Shown here in pieces: positions 50,494 through 57,433 of a DNA stretch of 64,000 bases. The translations under genes were made by a program, and so were the position numbers. Under the pieces are notes generated by a model. That model worked only from the letters and a program-made list of their open reading frames with translations, did not search any database and was not told the origin of the DNA. The stretch spans positions 94,506-158,505 of the forward strand of contig NZ_VUMO01000005.1 of the NCBI RefSeq assembly GCF_009696145.1, in the 5' to 3' direction. Numbering within the stretch: position 1 is the first letter of the stretch; every line of letters begins with the position of its first letter. Origin of the DNA: Pseudoramibacter porci. Lineage in GTDB: Bacteria > Bacillota > Clostridia > Eubacteriales > Eubacteriaceae.

Positions 50494-50669
50494 GTGCGTT
50501 TTGTCCTCAAATGGATTAAGATAGATTTAAACAATGGTTTTTATTCTACCACATTTATGGGCAATCGTCACAAATCTTTAAAGCCATTTTAAAGTAATTG
50601 CCGATAAAATAAGGTCTTGCTTAAGAACGAAAACACAAGAACACGATGATCGATAAAGGAGGTCATGAT
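50494..50669. promoter_or_regulatory. Divergent promoter region of SNF cluster and thioredoxin
   Basis: AT-rich 175 bp between divergent genes. On the minus strand a TAGAAT (50554-50549) could be the SNF -10, with only a poor -35 (TTGTGA, 19-bp spacer). No strong promoter for thioredoxin is recognised beyond its ribosome site AAAGGAGG. Confidence 0.4.
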
Positions 50670-50978
50670 ATGAGTGTACTCACCATTACAAAAGATAACT
50701 TTGAACAAAGCGTGCTGCAGGCTGACAAGCCGGTGCTCCTCGATTTCTGGGCCAGCTGGTGCGGTCCGTGCAAAATGGTCTCGCCGATGGTCGACCAAAT
50801 TGCCGAAGAACACGACGAATTCATCGTCGGCAAGGTCAACGTCGACGAAGAACCGGATATCGCCAAACAATACGGCATCATGAGCATCCCGACGCTGATG
50901 GTCTTCAAAAACGGCGAAATCACCAACCGCCAGGTCGGTGCGATCCCGAAGGACCGCATTCTCGCCCTTTTGGACTAA
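50670..50978 (+). CDS. trxA: Thioredoxin
   Basis: 102 aa from MSVLTITKDNFEQSVL; AAAGGAGG lies just upstream, so the longer in-frame start at 50646 is rejected. Active site WASWCGPCKM and the cis-Pro loop SIPTLMVFKNGE are standard. It reduces protein disulfides in the cytoplasm. Monocistronic, ended by a perfect hairpin. No thioredoxin reductase is adjacent. Confidence 0.97.
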   Translation: MSVLTITKDNFEQSVLQADKPVLLDFWASWCGPCKMVSPMVDQIAEEHDEFIVGKVNVDEEPDIAKQYGIMSIPTLMVFKNGEITNRQVGAIPKDRILALLD

Positions 50979-50993
50979 TTTTAACGGACACGC

Positions 50994-51031
50994 AAAAACG
51001 GCCAGCCGAAAATTTCGGCTGGCCGTTTTTT
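50994..51031. terminator. Bidirectional terminator between trxA and the Rrf2 gene
   Basis: Long perfect palindrome, AAAAACGGCCAGCCGAAA and its complement, with practically no loop, flanked by A/T runs on both strands. Confidence 0.95.
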
Positions 51032-51043
51032 GAATATGCCGCT

Positions 51044-51478
51044 TTAGCCCGCAATGGCGCGCACGGTGTTTTCGTACACTTCCGCCAAGGTGTGACGGCT
51101 TAAATCCTCTTCAAAATCGCGGTGAATGGCTTCGAGAATATCGTCCAGCGCGAAGTGAATGTTGCGGCCGACCGGGCACTTGAGGTTGGGATTGCTGTGA
51201 AAACGGAACAGCGCTTCCTCCCCGTGGGTTTCCACCGCGCGGTACACGTCCCGAAATGTGATCTGATCCAGCGGCCGGGTAATGGCCATGCCGCCCGGGC
51301 CGCGCTTCACTGCAATCAGCCCCGCTTTTTTGAGCTGACCCATGATGTTGCGGATGATCACCGGGTTGCTGCCCACACTCGCTGCCAGAAATTCACTGGT
51401 CACCTTTTGATCCTTTGAAAAATAAGCGGTCGCCGTCAGTACGTGAATGGCGATCGTAAATTTTGTTGAAACCTGCAT
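51044..51478 (-). CDS. Rrf2-family transcriptional regulator (cluster-ligand-poor)
   Basis: 144 aa. Typical Rrf2 winged helix: STKFTIAIHVLTATAYFSKD, then VTSEFLAASVGSNPVIIRNIMGQLKKAGLI and the wing VKRGPGGMAITRPLDQITF. Only one Cys is present (NPNLKCPVGRNIH), whereas IscR/NsrR-type members use three for an Fe-S cluster. It may therefore be a thiol or non-cluster sensor. A dyad at its own promoter suggests autoregulation. Confidence 0.9.
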   Translation of the reverse strand: MQVSTKFTIAIHVLTATAYFSKDQKVTSEFLAASVGSNPVIIRNIMGQLKKAGLIAVKRGPGGMAITRPLDQITFRDVYRAVETHGEEALFRFHSNPNLKCPVGRNIHFALDDILEAIHRDFEEDLSRHTLAEVYENTVRAIAG

Positions 51479-51509
51479 TGCCTGCCTCCTATCAAAACGA
51501 AGTACGTCC

Positions 51510-51545
51510 TATCTGTAATATATTAGATATCATCCCTTTTGTCAA
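51510..51545 (-). promoter_or_regulatory. Rrf2 gene promoter with operator-like dyad
   Basis: Minus strand -35 TTGACA (51545-51540), 17-bp spacer, -10 TATATT (51522-51517). The dyad TATCT-N10-AGATA (51529-51510) straddles the -10. Confidence 0.78.
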
Positions 51546-51564
51546 ATTTTATTGACGCACTTTG

Positions 51565-51600
51565 CAAAAAAACAGACCGGCCGCCGACGCCGCCGATCTG
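51565..51600 (-). terminator. Terminator of the DUF1805 gene
   Basis: Minus strand stem CAGATCGGC / GCCGGTCTG then seven T, 22 bp after the stop codon. Confidence 0.75.
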
Positions 51601-51622
51601 AAAAGTTCACACTGGCCCACGC

Positions 51623-51925
51623 TCAACGGTTGAGAATTTCTGCCGCTTCTTCGCCGGTCATGCCGTCTTGGACGCCGAGGGCCCTCGCCGCTGCCGTCAT
51701 TCCCTTGATCGGATTGTGCAGCACCGCGTCAAAATCTGCGCCGCCGACGAGCACCGCCGCGTCGCCGAATTTGTCGGCTGCGTCCAGATTCAGGTAGCCG
51801 CACATCAGATAGCCCTTTGCACATTGAATCAAAATCATGTTCGGATGGCCTTCGCCGCCGGGGGACTGAATCAAAAGGCCTTCGCTTCTTTTGCCGTCTA
51901 TTTGAATGTTATCGATCGTAATCAT
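51623..51925 (-). CDS. DUF1805 (YunC-like) protein
   Basis: 100 aa. ILIQCAKGYLMCGYLNLDAADKFGDAAVLVGG is the core pattern of DUF1805/YunC proteins, a small alpha/beta family of unknown function found in Firmicutes and archaea. A conserved Cys pair region (QCAKGYLMCGY) is present. Monocistronic. Confidence 0.82.
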   Translation of the reverse strand: MITIDNIQIDGKRSEGLLIQSPGGEGHPNMILIQCAKGYLMCGYLNLDAADKFGDAAVLVGGADFDAVLHNPIKGMTAAARALGVQDGMTGEEAAEILNR

Positions 51926-52007
51926 GGTTTCACCTCGGATTTGTTATTTACCTTGATTTTACCCTCACCGCCCTGCCGTGTCAATGCGGCAAAGCTTCTG
52001 CCTGTGC

Positions 52008-52013
52008 TATAAT
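52008..52013 (+). promoter_or_regulatory. Extended -10 promoter of the ADP-ribosylglycohydrolase operon
   Basis: TGCTATAAT about 32 bp before the ATG; weak -35. Confidence 0.5.
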
Positions 52014-52044
52014 AAAACCAACGCAAACAAAAGGAGGCATCTTT

Positions 52045-52851
52045 ATGTTAGGAGCGGTATTGGGCGACATCGCCGGCTCGATCTACGAGCGTCATCCCAT
52101 TAAAACGACGGATTTTCCGCTGATTCAGGACGGGTCCGCCTTCACCGACGACACGGTGATGACTTTCGCTGTCGCCAAATCTTTAATCGAAGCAGACGCC
52201 CAGGGGGCGGGGGCGCTTAAAAAAGCGCTGGTCCAGAATATGCAGGCGCTGGGACAGGCCTACCCAGACCGAGGCTATGGCGGCTATTTCAGCCAATGGC
52301 TCCGCGCCGAAAATCCCAAGCCCTACGGCAGTTTCGGCAACGGCAGCGCCATGCGCGTGTCGCCGGTGGGCTGGATCGCCGCTTCGGTAGAAGAGGCGGC
52401 CCATCTGGCCAAGATCACAGCCGAAGTGACCCACGACCACCCCGAGGGCATCAAGGGCGCCCAGGCCATCGCCGTCTGCATCGTCCTCGCGCGCCAGGGC
52501 GCGGACAAGGACACAATCCGGCAGACCGTCACAGATCGTTTCGGCTACGATCTATCGAGAAATCTCGACGCCATCCGCCCGGATTACCAGATGGACGCCA
52601 CCTGCCCGGGCTCTGTGCCCGAAGCCATCACCGCTTTTCTCGAAGGGCGGGATTACGAGGGCACCCTCCGCCTAGCCATCTCCCTCGGCGGCGACAGCGA
52701 CACCCTCGCCTGCATGGCCGGCGGCATCGCCGAAGCGGCCTTTGGCATGCCGGCAGTCCTCCGCGAAAAGGCTTACGCCATGCTGGACGACAACCTGCGG
52801 CGGCTGGCCTGCGCCTTTTCGGCCTTCCGGTTTGGAAAGCTCGGCGCGTGA
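52045..52851 (+). CDS. ADP-ribosylglycohydrolase family protein
   Basis: 268 aa. MLGAVLGDIAGSIYE, FTDDTVMTFAVA (the TDDT metal ligands), GSFGNGSAMRVSPVG and SLGGDSDTLACMAGGIAEA (second metal site D-x-D-T) are the hallmarks of the DraG/ARH fold. Members remove ADP-ribose from proteins or other adducts using two Mg ions. Ribosome site AAAGGAGG. A plausible partner ADP-ribosyltransferase is not nearby. The downstream hydrolase gene (25 bp) is probably co-transcribed. Confidence 0.93.
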   Translation: MLGAVLGDIAGSIYERHPIKTTDFPLIQDGSAFTDDTVMTFAVAKSLIEADAQGAGALKKALVQNMQALGQAYPDRGYGGYFSQWLRAENPKPYGSFGNGSAMRVSPVGWIAASVEEAAHLAKITAEVTHDHPEGIKGAQAIAVCIVLARQGADKDTIRQTVTDRFGYDLSRNLDAIRPDYQMDATCPGSVPEAITAFLEGRDYEGTLRLAISLGGDSDTLACMAGGIAEAAFGMPAVLREKAYAMLDDNLRRLACAFSAFRFGKLGA

Positions 52852-52876
52852 TGGGTTTGAATTGAAAGGAGACGAC

Positions 52877-53455
52877 ATGTCCAAAACAAAAAAATGCGCG
52901 ATCCTCTTCCCCGGCGTCGGCTACGGCGTCGACCGGCCCCTTTTGTATTACAGCGCCAAGCTCGCGAAACAAGCCGGCTGGGAAGTCCGCACCGTCGGCT
53001 ACCCCGAGTTCAAAAGCGCGGCCATCTCCGACATGCGCCGGGATCAGGCCCGCCGAGAACGGGCTTTTGACCAAGCGCTGAATTCGGTTCAGGGACAGCT
53101 TCGGGCTTTTCCCGATTACGACAGCTACCTCTTGATCGGCAAGAGCATCGGCACCATTCTCGCCGCCCATCTGGCGGCCGGCACCTTTCAGCGCAAAACC
53201 GTTCACCACATTTTTTACACCCCGCTGAAAGAAACCTTTGATTTTGCCCGGGACGGCTGCGGGATTGCGTTCTGCGGCGACGCGGACCCGTGGGTCGGCC
53301 GCGAAACCGTCGCCGCCGGCGCCAAGGCCCGCCATCTGCCGCTGACGGTCTACCCCGGCGCCAACCACTCCCTCGAAACCGGCGACGTGCTGCACGATCT
53401 CGACACCTTAAAAGACGTCATGCGCCGCACCGAAAATTACATCCAGACCCTCTAG
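52877..53455 (+). CDS. Small alpha/beta-hydrolase-like protein
   Basis: 192 aa from MSKTKKCAILFPGVGYGVDR, with AAAGGAGACGAC upstream. The nucleophile elbow is LIGKSIGTILA (GKSIG, residue about 93), an Asp sits in FCGDADPWVG and the His in GANHSLETGD. The compact size resembles the dienelactone-hydrolase/KANL3-like group. Substrate unknown. Downstream of, and probably in an operon with, the ADP-ribosylglycohydrolase gene. Confidence 0.8.
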   Translation: MSKTKKCAILFPGVGYGVDRPLLYYSAKLAKQAGWEVRTVGYPEFKSAAISDMRRDQARRERAFDQALNSVQGQLRAFPDYDSYLLIGKSIGTILAAHLAAGTFQRKTVHHIFYTPLKETFDFARDGCGIAFCGDADPWVGRETVAAGAKARHLPLTVYPGANHSLETGDVLHDLDTLKDVMRRTENYIQTL

Positions 53456-53526
53456 CCGCCCCTTAAGAAAAACTTGTCCTTTCAAATCTATAATACCTTT
53501 GCAAAAAAGACCAAGGAGGTTTCACC

Positions 53527-54099
53527 ATGAGTTTAAAAGACATCGGCGTCAAGCCGATTTTATTTCCACAGCCGACGTACATGATCGGCTCCTACGACGA
53601 TGACGATTCTGTCGACGTGATGATGATGGCCTGGGGCGGCGTCTGCGCCCGGGACATGGTCGCGCTGAACATCGGCGCCCGCCACAAAACCAGCGAAAAC
53701 ATCCGCAAGCGCGGCGCCTTTACCCTCGCCGTTCCGGGAACGGACACCCTCGCCGAATCGGACTATTTCGGCATCGCGTCGGCCAACGACGTCGCGGACA
53801 AGTTCGCCAAGACCGGCCTGCACGCCGAAAAGAGCGCCCACGTGGACGCGCCGGTCATCACCGAATATCCGCTGACCTTCGAATGTGAAGTGGTTGAAAT
53901 TCAAGATCAGCCCTACGGCCAGCGCATTCTCGGCAAAGTCGTCAATATCGTCGCCGACGAATCCGTCCTGACGGCAGACAGCAAGGTTGATGCTGAAAAA
54001 CTCGGCGCCTTCGCTTTCGACGGCGACCAGAACGGCTATTACGCCATCGGCAGCCGGGTCGGCACCGCCTGGGGCAACGGGAAAAAGTATATGCAGTAA
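53527..54099 (+). CDS. Flavin reductase / FMN-binding split-barrel protein
   Basis: 190 aa with AAGGAGG before the ATG. TYMIGSYDDDDSVDVMMMAW and GVCARDMVALNIGARHKTSENI match the flavin reductase-like FMN-binding family, followed by the usual second half (DYFGIASANDVADKFAKTG). It probably binds FMN and transfers electrons from NAD(P)H or serves as a flavoredoxin. The specific partner is unknown. Confidence 0.88.
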   Translation: MSLKDIGVKPILFPQPTYMIGSYDDDDSVDVMMMAWGGVCARDMVALNIGARHKTSENIRKRGAFTLAVPGTDTLAESDYFGIASANDVADKFAKTGLHAEKSAHVDAPVITEYPLTFECEVVEIQDQPYGQRILGKVVNIVADESVLTADSKVDAEKLGAFAFDGDQNGYYAIGSRVGTAWGNGKKYMQ

Positions 54100-54101
54100 A
54101 A

Positions 54102-54134
54102 CAAACGCCCCGGTGTAAAACACCAGAGCGTTCG
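54102..54134. terminator. Hairpin between convergent flavin reductase and MBL genes
   Basis: Stem AACGC..GGTGT / ACACC..GCGTT with an AAA loop between two convergent stop codons; T-runs are short, so it is a moderate terminator candidate. Confidence 0.45.
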
Positions 54135-54148
54135 AAATGAATTCGCGA

Positions 54149-54877
54149 TTATTTTTTCTCTTTAATCGACGGATTGAGCTTTAATCCCGCCAGCGCCGGC
54201 CAGTCCTGTTCGAGGTCGGACGCGTCAAAGGGCGCGCCATGCCCGGGATAGATGCGTTCGGGCTGTGCGTCGATCATGGTCCGCCAGCTGTCCCGGTAGG
54301 TGTCGGCATCGCCAATCCAAATTGTCGTCTTCATGGGCCAGTCCGGCCGGTTCTGAGCGGCATCGCCGCAGAACAATGCCCCGTCCCAGAGCAGGCCGAT
54401 GCTGTCCGCTGTGTGGCCAGGCAGGGCGAGCACCGCCGCGCCGGGCAGGATCCCGCCGATCGCAACGTCCTCGATCCACAAAAAACGGGCAAGCTGTTCC
54501 TCCGCAATCGTCGGGAAACGGTGACGGCCGTGGCCGTCCCGGACCATCTGCCGGCAGACGGCGGCCGCGTTGTCGTCGGGCACGCCGCCGCCCGGCCCGT
54601 TCTGCCCTCGGCGAAGACCCGACAGCGCCTTTTTTGAGGCCAAAACCTTGAGCGCAGGCGCCATTTGCATCACCTCGTTGACAAAGCCGGCGTGATCGTC
54701 GTGGGCGTGGGTCAAAAATAAATAATTGAGGGCCGATACCTCGATGTCCGCCGCCTGCATCCGGCTTAAAAAATTCGGCCAGTCCTCCGCGTAGCCCGTA
54801 TCCACCAAAACCGTCAAGTTCCGGTTTTGAATCACCCAGCTGTGGACGAAATCCGTCCCGCAATCGACAATTTTCAT
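54149..54877 (-). CDS. Metallo-beta-lactamase-fold hydrolase
   Basis: 242 aa. The metal site is LFLTHAHDDHAGFV, followed by a His in LALPGHTADSIGLL, an Asp in ALFCGDAAQN and the last His in IYPGHGAP. The order fits a glyoxalase-II-like or lactonase-like MBL protein. Substrate unknown. The gene overlaps nothing and is 18 bp downstream of the GNAT gene, so the two may form an operon. Confidence 0.9.
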   Translation of the reverse strand: MKIVDCGTDFVHSWVIQNRNLTVLVDTGYAEDWPNFLSRMQAADIEVSALNYLFLTHAHDDHAGFVNEVMQMAPALKVLASKKALSGLRRGQNGPGGGVPDDNAAAVCRQMVRDGHGRHRFPTIAEEQLARFLWIEDVAIGGILPGAAVLALPGHTADSIGLLWDGALFCGDAAQNRPDWPMKTTIWIGDADTYRDSWRTMIDAQPERIYPGHGAPFDASDLEQDWPALAGLKLNPSIKEKK

Positions 54878-54895
54878 TGGTTTTCCTTATCTTCT

Positions 54896-55387
54896 TTACA
54901 AATAATACACGTGGGGCACGATCGCTTCGTAATGGCCGTCATCCATGCGAAAGCCCCGTTCGATGGTCCCAAGGGGTTTAAACCCGATATCCTGATACAA
55001 TTTTAGCGCCGTCTGATTCGTCGCGACAACGGCATTGAGCTGGATGAGGCCATAGCCCAAGTCCCGGGCCTGGGCAATGGAATCCTCGACCAGCAGGCGG
55101 CCGATGTGCTGTCCGCGGCGCTCCCGGTCGACAGCGTAGCTCGTGTTGGCGATGTGGCCGCAGCGCCCGACGTTGTTGGGGTGCAGGATGTAGAGCCCGA
55201 CGATGGCGCCGCTTTCGATGTCAGCGGCGATGCCAGTGTAATCCTGTTTCGCGAAAAAAGCGCGGCCTTCTTCGTAGGACAATAGGTTCGTCTGCGGAAA
55301 GGCATTCCCTTCTGCCACGATCTGATTCCAGATGCGCACCATGCTGCCGACTTCTTTTTCTTTCCATTTTCTCACTTCAACTGTCAT
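54896..55387 (-). CDS. GNAT-family N-acetyltransferase
   Basis: 163 aa from MTVEVRKWKEKEVGSMVRIW with GGAGGG upstream. The acetyl-CoA site is YAVDRERRGQHIGRLLVEDSIAQA (R-x-x-G-x-G/I-R), and the C-terminal motif is NQTALKLYQDIGFKPLGTIERGF. It resembles the phosphinothricin/MddA-like group that acetylates small amines. Substrate unknown. Followed by the MBL gene on the same strand. Confidence 0.88.
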   Translation of the reverse strand: MTVEVRKWKEKEVGSMVRIWNQIVAEGNAFPQTNLLSYEEGRAFFAKQDYTGIAADIESGAIVGLYILHPNNVGRCGHIANTSYAVDRERRGQHIGRLLVEDSIAQARDLGYGLIQLNAVVATNQTALKLYQDIGFKPLGTIERGFRMDDGHYEAIVPHVYYL

Positions 55388-55592
55388 ATTTTCCCTCCAG
55401 ATGTTTTGTATTTTCAATGTCAAGCGCCCATCCGGCACTTTATTTTATGAAATTGAATATTTTACATTATATCATATCCGGCGCGCGCAAAAGAAAAAAG
55501 AATGTAAATTCGAATGACGGCATCATTCTATCCTGTAATCTGTGTAATTGTATTGAAATAAATACAAAAAAAGATAATATTTTGCGATTGCC

Positions 55593-55621
55593 TTGCATTC
55601 TGAAAGAAATCCGCGTAGGAT
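55593..55621 (+). promoter_or_regulatory. Promoter of the small membrane protein gene
   Basis: -35 TTGCAT (55593-55598), 17-bp spacer, -10 TAGGAT (55616-55621); start codon 31 bp further on. Confidence 0.6.
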
Positions 55622-55652
55622 ACGGGTAAATCCAATGGAGGAGGTTGAAAAC

Positions 55653-55856
55653 ATGACTGCTCTTAAACGCCGCGGCACATTTGCCTATTTTCTCGTCCTG
55701 GTGACGATGCTTCTGGTTTGGCCCATGGGCGTCATTCTGATGTGGGCGTACACCCCGTGGTCCAAATCCGTCAAGGTCGCCATCACCATCTGTCTCACCA
55801 TTCTCACCGTTCTGACGGTCCACTCCGTCTGCTATTTTCGCATCATGCCATCTTAA
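55653..55856 (+). CDS. Small two-helix membrane protein
   Basis: 67 aa from MTALKRRGTFAYFLVLVTML; the exceptionally strong ribosome site GGAGGAGGTT sets the start. Two hydrophobic helices (about 10-32 and 38-60) are separated by YTPWSKSVK. The MWAYTPWSKSVKVAIT pattern is common in short Firmicutes membrane proteins found near regulators. Function unknown. Monocistronic, convergent with a TetR gene. Confidence 0.7.
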   Translation: MTALKRRGTFAYFLVLVTMLLVWPMGVILMWAYTPWSKSVKVAITICLTILTVLTVHSVCYFRIMPS

Positions 55857-55896
55857 TCATCATTTGTCATCTCCACCGCTGCCTCTGGCAGCGGTT

Positions 55897-56472
55897 TTAT
55901 TTTTCCGAAAGGTTTTCGAAAACCGGGCTGGCCAGCAAATCGTCGATCAGCTGCTTGGCGTCTTCTACCGTTTGGGCGCTGTCATTTTTTTTGCCGCTGG
56001 CAAAAATGAATCCCCACAGCCCATAGGTTAAAAACGCATCGATCTGTTCCACACAATACTTCGTCTTCAGCCGGTCCGCATTTTCTTTGCCAAACATTTT
56101 CAAATTCTTCAGGACAAAATGATAATACATGGTCACCGCCGGACTCGCTTCTGTCTGCGCTGCCGAGTGGACAAATGGCGCCGTCACTTCGATGAGCACC
56201 ATGAGAAAATGCTGACAGGAAAGATTCAGCTTATGATCGGGATTATCCTGTTCTAATTCTCTAAAACGTTCCGTCGCCTCTTCCTGGATGTCCTCGAAGC
56301 AATGCTCGAGCAAGTCGTACTTGTCGCCGTAATAGGTGTAGAAGGTGATGCGGCTGGTGTTGGCCCGCTTGCAGATCTCCGTCACCGAAATCTTTTCAAA
56401 GGGTTTTTCCAAAACCATCTGCCGCAGCGTATTTTTTAAATTTTTTTGAGTTTTTACGATCCGTTTATCCAT
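55897..56472 (-). CDS. TetR/AcrR-family regulator
   Basis: 191 aa. N-terminal TetR helix-turn-helix: KTQKNLKNTLRQMVLEKPFEK, then ISVTEICKRANTSRITFYTYYGDKYDLLEH. The ligand-binding C-terminus is all-helical and unrelated to well-known subfamilies (DhaS/TetR_C-like). No obvious target gene is adjacent; the AT-rich 350-bp region upstream may hold its operator. Confidence 0.92.
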   Translation of the reverse strand: MDKRIVKTQKNLKNTLRQMVLEKPFEKISVTEICKRANTSRITFYTYYGDKYDLLEHCFEDIQEEATERFRELEQDNPDHKLNLSCQHFLMVLIEVTAPFVHSAAQTEASPAVTMYYHFVLKNLKMFGKENADRLKTKYCVEQIDAFLTYGLWGFIFASGKKNDSAQTVEDAKQLIDDLLASPVFENLSEK

Positions 56473-56664
56473 GTTTCCTTACACTTCTTGAATGATTTCA
56501 TATTAATTAGACATATTTCACAAACGGTCATTGCGCAAAATTTTGCCAACGCTTATAAATATGTTTATCCATCTAAATTAACATCGACTTATTATTTGTA
56601 TTCTTAATCATACAACCATACAATCAATTTTACAAGTGTATAATTAAATCTTTAACCCGTACGC

Positions 56665-56692
56665 AAAAAAGGCGCCGCCATTCCCGGCGGCG
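56665..56692 (-). terminator. Minus-strand intrinsic terminator without an upstream gene
   Basis: CGCCGCC-GGGAAT-GGCGGCG-CC followed by six T on the minus strand. No annotated minus-strand gene ends here; the nearest minus gene upstream in transcription is beyond the plus-strand rho block, so a small RNA is possible. Confidence 0.6.
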
Positions 56693-56754
56693 GGGCCGGC
56701 TCCGCCCCGAATACACGCACGTGCCGGCTTTTTGAAATGATCGGCGTAAAAAAT

Positions 56755-56783
56755 TTGAAAAAAAAAGACGAACATCTTATAAT
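56755..56783 (+). promoter_or_regulatory. Promoter of the 101-aa/CC-protein operon
   Basis: -35 TTGAAA (56755-56760), 17-bp spacer, -10 TATAAT (56778-56783), 40 bp before the ATG. Confidence 0.8.
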
Positions 56784-56822
56784 AGAATACAAATTAATTT
56801 TTCATGCAGAAGGGAGTCAGAA

Positions 56823-57128
56823 ATGAACTCAAAGAAATTTCCCGAACAATCCAAAGAATCCGCCACCATGATTGACGCCGCAAACGATCTGCTGACCGAA
56901 ATCACCGAGCTGGCCAATAGTCTCGACGATGTTCTGGACCGCTACCTTGGCATGTACGATTTTGAATCCATCGACGATCCTTTTTGGAGCGACGCCCTCG
57001 AAGGCATCGACGTCAGCAAAAACAATTTGATCAACGATCTCGACGACTTGACCGGCAGCATCAGCCCGGTGCGCGGCCTCGAAAAAGGCCGAGTCGATTT
57101 TGAAACCAAAGACGAAATAGGGAGATGA
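56823..57128 (+). CDS. Uncharacterised 101-aa acidic helical protein
   Basis: AAGGGAG precedes the ATG. The sequence is acidic and helical: MIDAANDLLTEITELANSLD, then DVLDRYLGMYDFESIDDPFW and NNLINDLDDLTGSISPV. It is probably a small oligomeric coiled protein. I do not recognise a family. Its stop overlaps the start of a 51-aa CC-motif protein (ATGA), so they are co-translated. Confidence 0.65.
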   Translation: MNSKKFPEQSKESATMIDAANDLLTEITELANSLDDVLDRYLGMYDFESIDDPFWSDALEGIDVSKNNLINDLDDLTGSISPVRGLEKGRVDFETKDEIGR

Positions 57129-57280
57129 GCATTGTGGCATCACGACTGAAACGCAAATGGCAGGCTTTTCTCGACCGCCTGGCCCGGCAAAACAGCCAGG
57201 CCTTCGACGGCGGCAAGCCCTCTTGCTGCAGCGACACCAACAAGAAAGTCACGCCGAAGGAAGCCGCGCACAAGCACTAA
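57125..57280 (+). CDS. 51-aa LDCC-motif-like putative metal-binding protein
   Basis: MSIVASRLKRKWQAFLDRLA, then RQNSQAFDGGKPSCCSDTNK. Small Clostridia proteins called LDCC-motif putative metal-binding share FL..LA..N...F..GK-LDCC; here LD is replaced by PS but the vicinal Cys pair is kept. It overlaps the previous stop by four bases. A GTG three codons in is an alternative start. Role unknown; the CC pair could bind a soft metal. Confidence 0.6.
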   Translation: MSIVASRLKRKWQAFLDRLARQNSQAFDGGKPSCCSDTNKKVTPKEAAHKH

Positions 57281-57310
57281 TGGGCGCGCCATTCAACTTT
57301 TTTCACACAA

Positions 57311-57334
57311 GCAGCCATTTTCGGCTGTTTTTTT
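57311..57334 (+). terminator. Terminator of the small-protein operon
   Basis: CAGCC-ATTTTC-GGCTG followed by seven T, 32 bp after the CC-protein stop and upstream of rho. Confidence 0.85.
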
Positions 57335-57433
57335 CTTGTGTTCTCTGATAAAATAGAGACGTTTATTTGAATCCCATTTTGCGCTGCGGCGCATTTTAAA
57401 TTTACAATTAATTTAGATTTTCAGGAGTTTTAC

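Larger units (their letters stand above)
56473..56822. other. 350-bp AT-rich intergenic region with an embedded GC-rich hairpin block
   Basis: It holds very AT-rich DNA next to the TetR gene, then a GC-rich block (56665-56735) with two hairpins, then the promoter of the downstream gene. No gene-length frame is seen. The GC-rich block could be part of a small RNA or a pair of opposed terminators. Confidence 0.5.
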
